This document shows, in pieces, positions 55,141-63,453 of a stretch of DNA of 64,000 nt. The stretch spans positions 124,001 through 188,000 of the forward strand of contig JAHHIC010000029.1 of the NCBI GenBank assembly GCA_019359035.1. Reading direction: 5' to 3'. Numbering within the stretch: position 1 is the first letter of the stretch; each line of letters opens with the position of its first letter. The DNA is from Scytonematopsis contorta HA4267-MV1 (GTDB lineage Bacteria > Cyanobacteriota > Cyanobacteriia > Cyanobacteriales > Nostocaceae). Below the pieces are notes generated by a model. That model did no database searches, had not been told where the DNA came from, and saw only the letters and a program-made list of their open reading frames with translations. Made by a program: the position numbers and the translations under genes.

Positions 55141-55241
55141 GTGTAAACTACTACGGCTAAATCCCAAAATATCTATAGGGCAGATTATCAAATCCACAAA
55201 TAAACTTACTCCAGCAGATACATCCTATATAGTATTAGGCT

Positions 55242-55544
55242 CTAATCAAAAAGTGATATTAATCCTTCTGAAGGTTCAGGAGGATTTTCCATTACTGAAA
55301 TAAGATGCTTACTATCTCGCTCAGATAATACTAATTTAGTCTCATTATCATCATTGTTTGCTGCTTCTGTTAACAGTATATTCTCTAGTTCTTCAAGGCG
55401 ATTAAGTAACTGCTGATACGCATCTGCTGACAACAGTACATGGCTAGGTTTTGACTCCTGAGTAAGAAATACTGGGTCATCTGCCGTTTTATCAAAAATT
55501 TTGTACTGCTTCTCAATTGCTTCTTTTATGCTATGGCTCTGCAT
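55242..55544 (-). CDS. Orphan Phd/YefM-type antitoxin
   Basis: The 100-residue protein has a Phd-like N-terminal part (SIKEAIEKQYKIFDKTADDPVFL, SHVLLSADAYQQLLNRLEELE) and a short tail (SERDSKHLISVMENPPEPSEGL). The tail resembles the toxin-neutralising end of DUF1778/TacA-type antitoxins. No toxin gene lies within 200 bases on either side. It may control a distant toxin or be a leftover. Confidence 0.7.
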   Translation of the reverse strand: MQSHSIKEAIEKQYKIFDKTADDPVFLTQESKPSHVLLSADAYQQLLNRLEELENILLTEAANNDDNETKLVLSERDSKHLISVMENPPEPSEGLISLFD

Positions 55545-56202
55545 TTTGCGTTTTTAATAGTTTTTTAGGGATTACTATCGATAACGCAATTGTTATCGAC
55601 ACGCACAATTAAATTGCTGTGTCTGCTTATGTTAAGTTTAGATTAGAATTTTTTGCTACCTCGAATAGGTAAGAAATAATCCTTTAAGGGAACGTTTATA
55701 AATAATTGTTAAGTCCTAGAAACCTTATTATTAGTCCTCTTTGAGAGGACTTTAGCTTTGAGACAGGGAATTGATTCCCTGGCTTACTTGACACCAATGG
55801 TATCCTTGCCCGGTTGTACTTCACTTATGTCCTTGTCATATCAAGTAAGAGTATGCCAAATGTTTATGTAGTGCGGGCTTCCAGCCCGCTTTCTGATTAG
55901 CAGGTCGCTGATACTTACCCCTACAAACTTTATAGCCATAGACCCGTTATTTATATAATTTTCAAATTTGACATCTATCCTAAGTATTATTATTTTTCAA
56001 TAAAGAGATATCTTAATATTCCTTGATATTTTTCTCGACTAAATGCATAAGTTCTCATGAGTAAAACTATTAGTATCTTGTGTAGATAAATTAGGAGCAC
56101 AAAATTCTCCAACAAGCCTTAAGTTCTAACTGCCTATTTTTAGAGACTTACTAAAGAAACATAAACTAGATTTTTTGTACCTAACCATTAGGGAAAAACA
56201 AT
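55545..56202. other. Intergenic region with two dispersed repeats
   Basis: No gene is seen in these 658 bases. A hairpin repeat lies at about 55732-55783 (AGTCCTCT...AGAGGACT, then GGGAATTGATTCCC), related to 21055. The GTAGTGCGGGC palindrome recurs at 55868-55889. The part from about 55950 onwards is AT-rich and should contain the promoter of the tautomerase-lipoxygenase cluster. Confidence 0.45.
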
Positions 56203-56622
56203 ATGCCATTTGTCAGAATTGAGACGAATCATCATTTCTGTAGTCAAACCATTGAAGATGTAATTACTGAAGTAACAGAACAAATTCATCTGATAAAGGG
56301 TGACCCAACAAAAATGATATCAGTAGTTGTTCACAACGATAGTCAAGTTGCCTTTGATGGGGATTTTCAAACACCTGCTGCAATTGTACAGGTATTGAAT
56401 GCGACTATGCCCAGAGATATAACCACCAAGCTAACAGAAAGTATCAGTGATATTTTGCTAAAGCAATTTCAAATACCTCCTCACCGGATGTATATATTTT
56501 TTCAAGAATTTACGATGCATTTGGTGGGTTGGAATCGTAAAATCTTTGCTGATATTCTCGGTAGTGATAACGAGCAGCAACTAGATGAAGCTAGAAAAGA
56601 AACACAGTCCGTAAATCATTAG
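56203..56622 (+). CDS. MIF/tautomerase-superfamily protein
   Basis: The 139-residue protein begins MPFVRIETN; after Met removal the N-terminal Pro is the catalytic base of the superfamily. The segment PPHRMYIFFQEFTMHLVGWNRKIFA matches the MIF-type motif (RVYI...VGWN..TFA). Members are phenylpyruvate or dopachrome tautomerases, or tautomerases of other enols. It starts the lipoxygenase cluster, about 50 bases before the next gene. Confidence 0.8.
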   Translation: MPFVRIETNHHFCSQTIEDVITEVTEQIHLIKGDPTKMISVVVHNDSQVAFDGDFQTPAAIVQVLNATMPRDITTKLTESISDILLKQFQIPPHRMYIFFQEFTMHLVGWNRKIFADILGSDNEQQLDEARKETQSVNH

Positions 56623-56673
56623 TAATCTCCAATTTTAAGGAAATTTGGAATTTTTTAGGGGAAATAAATCTAT

Positions 56674-58677
56674 ATGTCAGACTTGATTCAGAAAGTAATT
56701 ACAGGAGAAGTGTCATTAAAGCAATACACTGACACTGAGTTAGAAACATTAACTTATGAGGTTTTAACTCATTTACCTTTAGCTTCGATTCTAAAATTGA
56801 AAGCTAATTTAAAAGGAAAAGAGATTGAGCAGTCTCGTAAAGTTATAGGTAGAATAGTACATCCTGACTCAGATATATCTATACCTGGTTTAGATATTGA
56901 ACTATGGGAGCGTGACCCATTTGGGCTAAAAAATTATTTAGGTAATGGTGTTAGCGACAAAATAGGTAATTTTGAAATTTATTATGACCCCAAAGCTGCT
57001 GGACTTGGTGATGCACCAGATTTAGAGTTAAGAATCTTTGATGCACCACAAACTGCAATTGTTGACGGTAAAACAATTAAAAGAAAGAATTTGATTGAAG
57101 TAATCAAGGGTGATGATAATGTCACTGTAGATGTTTACGATTTCGGAGCCATAGAAATTTCTTACTACGAGTATGACCCTGAATATCGTCTCTTTTCTTA
57201 CTCACTTCCCAAATCTATCAAAAATGATTTTGTCCCCGAAGCTTTAGCTATAACAATGCAGTCTGTAGCTAAGTACGGCAAAACCATGAATGAATTAATC
57301 CAACGCAATCGTCTTAACCCGAATGAGCCATCATACGAGGAAATACAAAATTCATTTCCAGAAACATTGACGACTATTTTGGAAAAGCAGAATCCTGGAT
57401 ATACAAGAAGTGATGAGTTTTTTGGGGAGAGAATGCTAAATGGATTCAATCCAATCATCTTTAAGAAGGATAAAGAAAATTCTAACTTGTATACCACTAG
57501 CTTTAACGGGGATAAATTTGAGCTTACTGGCAAAATAGATTTACCCAACTACAAAGTAAAGTTTGAGCTAAAAGACGAAAAGTTATTACCAGTTGAGATA
57601 ACACTTCAGTTCCGAGAAGACAATTCAACTCAACCAAATCCACCCATGAAAGCACCACAAACTTATACTCCAGCGGATGGAAATAAGTGGTTACAAGCTA
57701 AGCGGGTTGTTCGTGCTACCCATTTAGGTGTTTTAGGGGAAGTAAAAACGCACTTGAGTCAAACTCACTTTAATATTGAGCAATATGCGATTTCTTTTCT
57801 GAGAAATATTAGAAAGAGTCCTGTGCGAAACTTCTTATATCCTCATTTAAAAGAAGTGGTTCATATTAACAAATTCGGTCGTGGAATACTTATGAACCCG
57901 GAGGAAGGATTTTTTGCAAAACTTGAACCAATGAAAGTAAACCCAGATATGTTGAAATGGGTTCGTTCAAACATGGGTAGTTATGATTGGACAGATTGGA
58001 AACCAAGAAAACCTCTTTGCAATTCCCATAATTTTGCCAAACTGTCTAATTTATATTGGGATATTCTCACGAATCATGTAGATTCATTTTTTGCTAGTAA
58101 TCACGACGAAATTGTCAAAAATTGGTCAGAAATTCTCAAGTTTTCAGATGAGTTGGTTTTACATAGTGTTCCTTATGTTTCTTTGACTATGGAACAAGTA
58201 GACGATGGGGACGAATGGTATGACTGGAACGAAATCGAACATTCATCTAATCCACGTCGAGAAATTGATGGAGAAGTAAAAGCTATTAGACCCATAACCG
58301 CTTCTGAACAACCATCTCAACAGGATATTGAGAATCTTAAACAAGTTTGTAGATATCTGATTTACCAATGTACTTTTTGGCATAGCTGGGTTCACAATGA
58401 GCATAATCCCGAATTTGGGGAGCTAAATTATGGTGACCTATTGAGAAATGGCTCAATGGGAGAGGAAGATGACGAGAATGTATTACCCGGTCGTCAAGTT
58501 GCCAGCATTATTCTTGCTGTGTCACATATGCTGACTAATTTCAATTATGGTTACATGCTCAAAAATGAAGATGGTGATGTTCCACCAGAACTGATAAAAC
58601 TTATAGAGAGCAAACGAAGCGAGTTTGAACAATTAGGATTTGATTTAAGTACTCTTCGTTCTAGATTAAATAGCTAA
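56674..58677 (+). CDS. Lipoxygenase-like protein with N-terminal transthyretin-like domain
   Basis: The 667-residue protein has a beta-sandwich N-terminal domain (about 60-160: GRIVHPDSDISIPGLDIELWERD, GNFEIYYD) in place of the PLAT domain of plant enzymes. From about 330 it shows the lipoxygenase motif: WLQAKRVVRATHLGVLGEV, the iron His pair in THLSQTHFNIE, RNI...SPVRNFLYPH and INKFGRG. A third ligand site, VHNEHN, follows at about 575. The C terminus ends LNS, so the usual terminal Ile ligand is missing, which leaves activity uncertain. It should oxygenate polyunsaturated fatty acids or similar lipids. Confidence 0.78.
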   Translation: MSDLIQKVITGEVSLKQYTDTELETLTYEVLTHLPLASILKLKANLKGKEIEQSRKVIGRIVHPDSDISIPGLDIELWERDPFGLKNYLGNGVSDKIGNFEIYYDPKAAGLGDAPDLELRIFDAPQTAIVDGKTIKRKNLIEVIKGDDNVTVDVYDFGAIEISYYEYDPEYRLFSYSLPKSIKNDFVPEALAITMQSVAKYGKTMNELIQRNRLNPNEPSYEEIQNSFPETLTTILEKQNPGYTRSDEFFGERMLNGFNPIIFKKDKENSNLYTTSFNGDKFELTGKIDLPNYKVKFELKDEKLLPVEITLQFREDNSTQPNPPMKAPQTYTPADGNKWLQAKRVVRATHLGVLGEVKTHLSQTHFNIEQYAISFLRNIRKSPVRNFLYPHLKEVVHINKFGRGILMNPEEGFFAKLEPMKVNPDMLKWVRSNMGSYDWTDWKPRKPLCNSHNFAKLSNLYWDILTNHVDSFFASNHDEIVKNWSEILKFSDELVLHSVPYVSLTMEQVDDGDEWYDWNEIEHSSNPRREIDGEVKAIRPITASEQPSQQDIENLKQVCRYLIYQCTFWHSWVHNEHNPEFGELNYGDLLRNGSMGEEDDENVLPGRQVASIILAVSHMLTNFNYGYMLKNEDGDVPPELIKLIESKRSEFEQLGFDLSTLRSRLNS

Positions 58678-58742
58678 ATAAATAGCTAAAATCCAAAATC
58701 TCATATCCAAAATTCAAAATTACAAATGGAGATATCAAGAAA

Positions 58743-59747
58743 ATGACGGTAGCAAATGGCTTAGTTAATAGCTCTAACTCAACAGAAAATTCTACAGATG
58801 AGCTAGAGTATGGTAGATGGATATCATTACAGGATGTACAAACAATTCCTTTTGATGTTGACTACTTCTGGTCAGCTTTTGATGATTATCTTTCTTTGCT
58901 TAAATCTTTTAGTGGACGACAAGATGTAAAGTCAGAAACAGGCTTTGGTATACCCCTAGATGGACCTGGAGCTATTGTTAGATTTGATTTCAAAGGTTCA
59001 GTAGTTCGCGACCGCTTGCTAATTAATGACCGTGTTAATCATGTGTGGAAGATGGATATACCTGAAGCCACACCATTGTTTACACTTTATCATGTAACTT
59101 TTAGTGCGCGTGAAGTTACTGGTGGTACAGAGGTTAAAATTAATGTTGATTTTGTACTTCAAAGTGAAAACCGTCAAGAGCGAGCTGATGCTCTCAAAAC
59201 CTTGAAAGAATTTCTCCCCAAACGTATTTCAGAAATTATTAAATTCCTGAAAGAAAAAAATACTCCCAAAGATAGTTCCGTACCTGTAACAGAGTCAGAA
59301 ATTAGACATTTGGTTGCAGAATTTTATTCTAAACTTGATGCTCACGCTCCAGTGGATGAATATGCTCAGTTTTTCGCTTTTGATGAGGAAGATTTTTTGA
59401 TGCAGTTTCCTAGTGAAACATTGCATAGTTGGGAAGATTTTAAGCAATGGTACGACAGTAGCGTTAATTTATACTTTGATGAAATTCATCAATTAAAAGA
59501 AATTAATGCTACCCCTAATGGTAACCATACTGATGTTAAAGCTATTGTCCATTGGGAAGGTAGTCTTTGGAAGGCTCCGACTTCCCATAGCAAACGAATT
59601 ATTGCAGATGCTCATCATACTTGGGTGGTTAAGCGCTGTTCACAAACACTCAAACCTGTGTTTAAGAGCTATGTCGTCCATAAATTGGATTTAGCTAATG
59701 GTTCACCTCAAGTCGAAGCTCCAGTAAAAGTTTCAACCGCTATATAA
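58743..59747 (+). CDS. SRPBCC + NTF2-like two-domain protein
   Basis: The 334-residue protein has an SRPBCC/polyketide-cyclase-like domain (about 25-170: VQTIPFDVDYFWSAFDDYL, GPGAIVRFDF, GTEVKINVDFVLQ). A SnoaL/NTF2-like domain follows (about 180-315: LVAEFYSKLDAHAPVDEYAQFF, SWEDFKQWYD, DVKAIVHWEGSLW). Both are small-molecule-binding folds that often act as cyclases or isomerases on oxidised lipids and polyketides. It lies between lipoxygenase-like and dehydrogenase genes with 65- and 22-base gaps. Confidence 0.78.
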   Translation: MTVANGLVNSSNSTENSTDELEYGRWISLQDVQTIPFDVDYFWSAFDDYLSLLKSFSGRQDVKSETGFGIPLDGPGAIVRFDFKGSVVRDRLLINDRVNHVWKMDIPEATPLFTLYHVTFSAREVTGGTEVKINVDFVLQSENRQERADALKTLKEFLPKRISEIIKFLKEKNTPKDSSVPVTESEIRHLVAEFYSKLDAHAPVDEYAQFFAFDEEDFLMQFPSETLHSWEDFKQWYDSSVNLYFDEIHQLKEINATPNGNHTDVKAIVHWEGSLWKAPTSHSKRIIADAHHTWVVKRCSQTLKPVFKSYVVHKLDLANGSPQVEAPVKVSTAI

Positions 59748-59769
59748 GCAGCACTAAGGATAAAAAATC

Positions 59770-60516
59770 ATGGGAAAATTATCAGGTAAAGTTGCACTAG
59801 TAACGGGTGCATCATCAGGAATTGGTTCCGCAACAGCCCTAGCGCTAGCCGCAGAAGGAGCTAGTGTTGCTCTCGTTGGTCGTCGTTTTGAGCGTCTCCA
59901 AGCTTTAGCACAAAAGATTTCCGAGAATGGAGGACAGGCAATATCTTTAATTGCTGATGTTGCAGATGAAACACAAGTTCAGGATATGCTTAGCAAAACC
60001 AAAGCTCAATTAGGTCGTTTAGATATCCTCGTCAACAATGCTGGTGTTATGCAACTGGGGGAAGTTGATGGCGCAAAAACTGAAGATTGGCGTAGCATGA
60101 TTAACATTAATCTTCTTGGATTGATGTACACAACCCATGCAGCTTTACCTATTATGAAAGCTCAAGGGGGAGGACATATAGTCAATATTTCTTCCACTTC
60201 TGGTCGTGTTGCAATGGCTAACTGCGCTGTCTATGCTGCTACTAAATTTGGTGTGGTTGCATTTTCCGAAGCCTTGCGTCAAGAAGTTCATAGCAACAAA
60301 ATTCGTGTCACCATCGTAGAACCAGGAGCTGTATCCACGGAATTAGGTAACCATATTCAAGACGACAATGCGAGAGAGTGGGCTAGAACCTGGTTAGAAT
60401 CAAATACACCACTTGAAAGTGAAGATATTGCTACAGCTATTGTTTATGCTGTTACCCAACCACTTAGGGTGAACGTAAACGAAATTTTAATCCGACCAAC
60501 TGACCAAAAGTACTAG
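59770..60516 (+). CDS. Short-chain dehydrogenase/reductase
   Basis: The 248-residue classical SDR has the cofactor motif TGASSGIG, DILVNNAG, and catalytic Ser with YAATK (SISSTSGRVAMANCAVYAATKFG in pieces). The basic residues after the first strand (VGRRFERLQ) favour NADP(H). It resembles the YdfG group. As last gene of the tautomerase-lipoxygenase cluster it could reduce or oxidise an oxylipin-type product. Confidence 0.9.
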   Translation: MGKLSGKVALVTGASSGIGSATALALAAEGASVALVGRRFERLQALAQKISENGGQAISLIADVADETQVQDMLSKTKAQLGRLDILVNNAGVMQLGEVDGAKTEDWRSMININLLGLMYTTHAALPIMKAQGGGHIVNISSTSGRVAMANCAVYAATKFGVVAFSEALRQEVHSNKIRVTIVEPGAVSTELGNHIQDDNAREWARTWLESNTPLESEDIATAIVYAVTQPLRVNVNEILIRPTDQKY

Positions 60517-60517
60517 C

Positions 60518-60734
60518 GTAGGTTGGGTTGAGGAACGAAACCCAACAACTAACAAACCCAAACAACTAACAAACCCAACAACTAACAAACCCAAACAACT
60601 AACTCAAACAACTAACAAACCCAACAACTAACCCAAACAACTAACAAACCCAACAACTAACAAACCCAATAGGATGAAACTCAGCACCTATTCTGAAACT
60701 AGAATGTTGGGTTTCGTTCCTCAACCCAACCTAC
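60518..60734. repeat. Long inverted repeat with CAACAACTAA direct repeats
   Basis: A 29-base arm (60518-60546, GTAGGTTGGGTTGAGGAAC...) has a perfect inverted copy at 60706-60734. Between the arms lie about ten tandem ACAAACCCAACAACTA-like units of variable length. The right arm contains the stop codon of the minus-strand gene, so it may end transcription from both sides. It also looks like a mobile MITE-type repeat. Confidence 0.85.
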
Positions 60735-61156
60735 AAATTTTCTTTGACGAAAAACTGTTGCAATATCTCACTTGGTTTTCTATCCCAAGTATCAATATGT
60801 TCATATATTAAGTTTTCTTGATTGAGTTTATAAGTAGAATACCCGTTAAAAAATAACTTCGGTTTCCACGGTAAACGCAAAACACCTCTAACTGTCCATT
60901 TCGCTAAAATAATATTTTCGGCTTCTTGATATACTTCATGCACATCAAAAAAAATCTCTGTAAAAAATAATCCGGCATGAAATCTCAATGTCCAAAATAT
61001 AATCCGATAGTTAAATTTCCATTTAAATGTGTTTACAGGGTCTTGAAAATAAATGTCTTTTGTGTATATGTCGTAAGAAATATCTTTTTTGAATAGCGTT
61101 GGCAAATCCTGCTTCAGTGTTGTGATTATATTTTCTACTTGTAATCGATTGGACAC
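60731..61156 (-). CDS. DUF2358 family protein
   Basis: The protein has 141 residues from the GTG at 61156, which has GAGGGGAAA upstream; a GTG at 61189 would add 11 residues. It has the DUF2358 pattern (DISYDIYTKDIYFQDPVNTFKWKF, LPWKPKLFFNGYSTYKLN, HIDTWDRKPSEILQQFF), an NTF2-like fold of cyanobacteria and plastids with no established function. It is convergent with the dehydrogenase gene. Confidence 0.8.
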   Translation of the reverse strand: MSNRLQVENIITTLKQDLPTLFKKDISYDIYTKDIYFQDPVNTFKWKFNYRIIFWTLRFHAGLFFTEIFFDVHEVYQEAENIILAKWTVRGVLRLPWKPKLFFNGYSTYKLNQENLIYEHIDTWDRKPSEILQQFFVKENL

Positions 61157-61189
61157 ACCTGTTTTCCCCTCAGTTTTTCCCCTAAGCAC

Positions 61190-61633
61190 AATAATCTATC
61201 TTCGTATTCTTCTGGTACTGTCTAGATATTCTCCAGTAAATTCATCCTAACTCTGTTTTTGCTTCTACAACAAACCTCTCTCTATGCTTACCGGGACGAA
61301 TTTTATTCTCAAAACGGAAATTAACCAAAGTTATGTCCCAACTTAAGTCTCTCCGGTTCTTGGGATGCCTTAACGATAGATATTGTATTATCCTCATAGG
61401 AGGCAAATAAAAGATGATAAACTACTAATACAAAATATAATTTTGCCCTCTATTGACGGAATATAGCCATAAGTGTTAGAACCCTAAGGCTCTGTTTTAC
61501 GTTTTACAAGGACGGGTATATTGTGTCGGTAAATGCGTTATTGATAAAAATCTATAAAAAATTCAAGATAAAGGCATTGTTATCTGTTAAAAAATAACAA
61601 TGCTCTTAGATCAACATTTAAAGAGATGTTAAC
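61190..61633. promoter_or_regulatory. Divergent intergenic region
   Basis: This 444-base gap lies between the DUF2358 gene and the plus-strand hypothetical gene. It contains an AGGAGGCAAATAAAAGATG site near 61399, but the following ATG opens only a three-codon frame. No gene, repeat or specific operator was found. Confidence 0.35.
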
Positions 61634-62389
61634 ATGACTTCTACGACTACGGAAACACAGACAAATCCATCTGACACCCAGGCACAACAACCTCAAATAG
61701 TTTCTCAGCCTATATCTCCACCGTCTCACAATCGTCAGCATCGTGCGATTGGTCTTATATGGGCACGTTATGTACCCAGTGCAGAAGAAATAAATAAGGG
61801 GATACTTTTAACATCCGATGGCACTCTAGTGGATGCGGTTGTTAAAGGTAAATTATTGAGCCTTGTCAAAAGCAAGCTCGACTTAGAAAAAGAACACTTG
61901 TGGGTGGTTTATCCTAAAACCCCACTCTATGAATCCGAAATACCACTCCACGTACAGATGGCTGGTATTTGGGAACCTGAAACCCTGCACCCAGATACTT
62001 CTCCCGCAAACGAAACTGGCTACCAAGCAGACGATTTTTCTATCAACGGGGAAGTTAGCTACCAAGACTTTGAACAAGGTGTGGTGGTCGTAAAGGTCAA
62101 GCAGGCAGCAAAAACTGAAGGCGATCGCCCCAAGTTTTTTAAACTTAAATTAAAGGGTTACCTGCCACCGAAGTCGATTAAAAATTTTTGGATGCTAAAA
62201 GTCCAACGAGTGGGCACGGATTTGGTAATTAAGTCGGGTGAGTGTATAGCACAGTTAGGTCTTGGTAACAAAAGAATGCCCCCCGGTAAAAAGCCATTTA
62301 ATCAGAATAGAGGTGGTTCACGACCAAGTGCTATTCCCCAAAAAGGCCCGAAAAAACCATTTGAACCACCAAAACCTAAATCCAAGTAA
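61634..62389 (+). CDS. Conserved cyanobacterial hypothetical protein
   Basis: The 251-residue protein has a Gln/Thr-rich disordered N terminus (1-35), a globular region (about 36-195: RAIGLIWARYVPSAEEINKG, LWVVYPKTPLYE, IKNFWMLKVQRVG), and a basic Gly/Pro/Lys tail (GNKRMPPGKKPFNQNRGG). The tail suggests RNA or nucleic-acid binding, but the function is not known. An AAAGAGATG site precedes the ATG. The next gene starts 45 bases on and has a similar basic-disordered layout. Confidence 0.7.
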   Translation: MTSTTTETQTNPSDTQAQQPQIVSQPISPPSHNRQHRAIGLIWARYVPSAEEINKGILLTSDGTLVDAVVKGKLLSLVKSKLDLEKEHLWVVYPKTPLYESEIPLHVQMAGIWEPETLHPDTSPANETGYQADDFSINGEVSYQDFEQGVVVVKVKQAAKTEGDRPKFFKLKLKGYLPPKSIKNFWMLKVQRVGTDLVIKSGECIAQLGLGNKRMPPGKKPFNQNRGGSRPSAIPQKGPKKPFEPPKPKSK

Positions 62390-62434
62390 AAAAATTATCA
62401 CCCGATGTAAATGGTGCATCAGTGGAAATAACTT

Positions 62435-63190
62435 ATGCCAAAACCTAAATCCGACAAAAAACAGTCCAAATCAGAAAATACGACCCCACCACCCCAAGAG
62501 TCAAAGCTTTTGGCACTAGTAAAACGTCCTCCAGAACCAGCCCCAGAACCGACTCCAGAACCGACTCCAGAGCCGACTCCAGAGGCAGCCTTAGAAACTG
62601 CAAAAGAAGCAACTCCAGAAGCTGTAGCACAAACACAAGACGATACTCAAGCTCCTTCAGCAGAGGAAAAACAGCCGCTTTTAGCAAAACCACCAGCTAG
62701 GGAGAAAATTGAGCAACCCTCATCACAAGCAGCAGAAGCATCTAACGCAAAAACAACAGAAGCTGATGCGAGCAAAGAAGCTCCCCTAAAGTCTCCTGAG
62801 CGGCCTAAGCGAGTCATTTCATCTCCAGCCAGTGGTGGTGGAACAGGAGGAGGGGATTACAGTAGACCTACTGATAAACCCTTTAAAAAACCATTCGACA
62901 AAAAGCCACAACAACCCCCATACAAAAAATTGGAGACAGCAACCAATGATGGAGGAGAAAGCTTTGCAGTTGGAGAAAAAATTCTTGTAGGAACGTCCAA
63001 CTTTGGTGAATACTCTGTAGTGATTTCTTTCATATACCAAGCACCAGATGGTAGCATTTGGGCTAGTTACTCACCCGCAGGCGAACAAGACCAAAAACAT
63101 CCTTGGCGATGGGGATGTTGCCGGATGGAAGGTTTGAAAAAAGACCCTACTTCTAACGAGCCGCAAAACGAGCCACAAGAAGTCTCTTAA
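62435..63190 (+). CDS. Low-complexity protein with conserved C-terminal module
   Basis: The 251-residue protein begins with a Lys/Pro/Glu-rich disordered region including a PEPTPEPTPEPTPE run. From about 185 it has an ordered module: FAVGEKILVGTSNFGEYSVVISFIYQAPDGSIWASYSPAG. This looks like a small beta-barrel found in other cyanobacterial hypotheticals. It is likely co-transcribed with the preceding gene. The function is unknown. Confidence 0.65.
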   Translation: MPKPKSDKKQSKSENTTPPPQESKLLALVKRPPEPAPEPTPEPTPEPTPEAALETAKEATPEAVAQTQDDTQAPSAEEKQPLLAKPPAREKIEQPSSQAAEASNAKTTEADASKEAPLKSPERPKRVISSPASGGGTGGGDYSRPTDKPFKKPFDKKPQQPPYKKLETATNDGGESFAVGEKILVGTSNFGEYSVVISFIYQAPDGSIWASYSPAGEQDQKHPWRWGCCRMEGLKKDPTSNEPQNEPQEVS

Positions 63191-63405
63191 TTTCCCCACC
63201 CCCAACCCCCAAATAAACCCCAGCCCTAACCCCAAATAAACCCCACCCCCAACCCCCTCCCCGCTCTTCGTGGAGGGGGCTACGATTGTATGTAGGGAGG
63301 AGAAGAAAAGAAAAGGACGCAACAACAGTTCACTTAATCTCAAGTCTACATCGTAAAATCGTAGCCCCCTCCCCGTACACGGGGAGGGGGTTGGGGGTGG
63401 GGTTT
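63191..63405. repeat. C/G-rich inverted repeat
   Basis: CCCCACCCCCAAC-type tracts and CCCCTCCCCGCTCTTCGTGGAGGGGGCTACGAT are mirrored further on by CGTAGCCCCCTCCCC...GGGGAGGGGGTTGGGGGTGGGG, giving a long imperfect inverted repeat. The element resembles the one at 12155 and could end transcription from both sides. Confidence 0.65.
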
Positions 63406-63453
63406 TTTAGCTGGTACGAGCTATACAGTGGGGGTTTCTCTGGAATTACGCTT

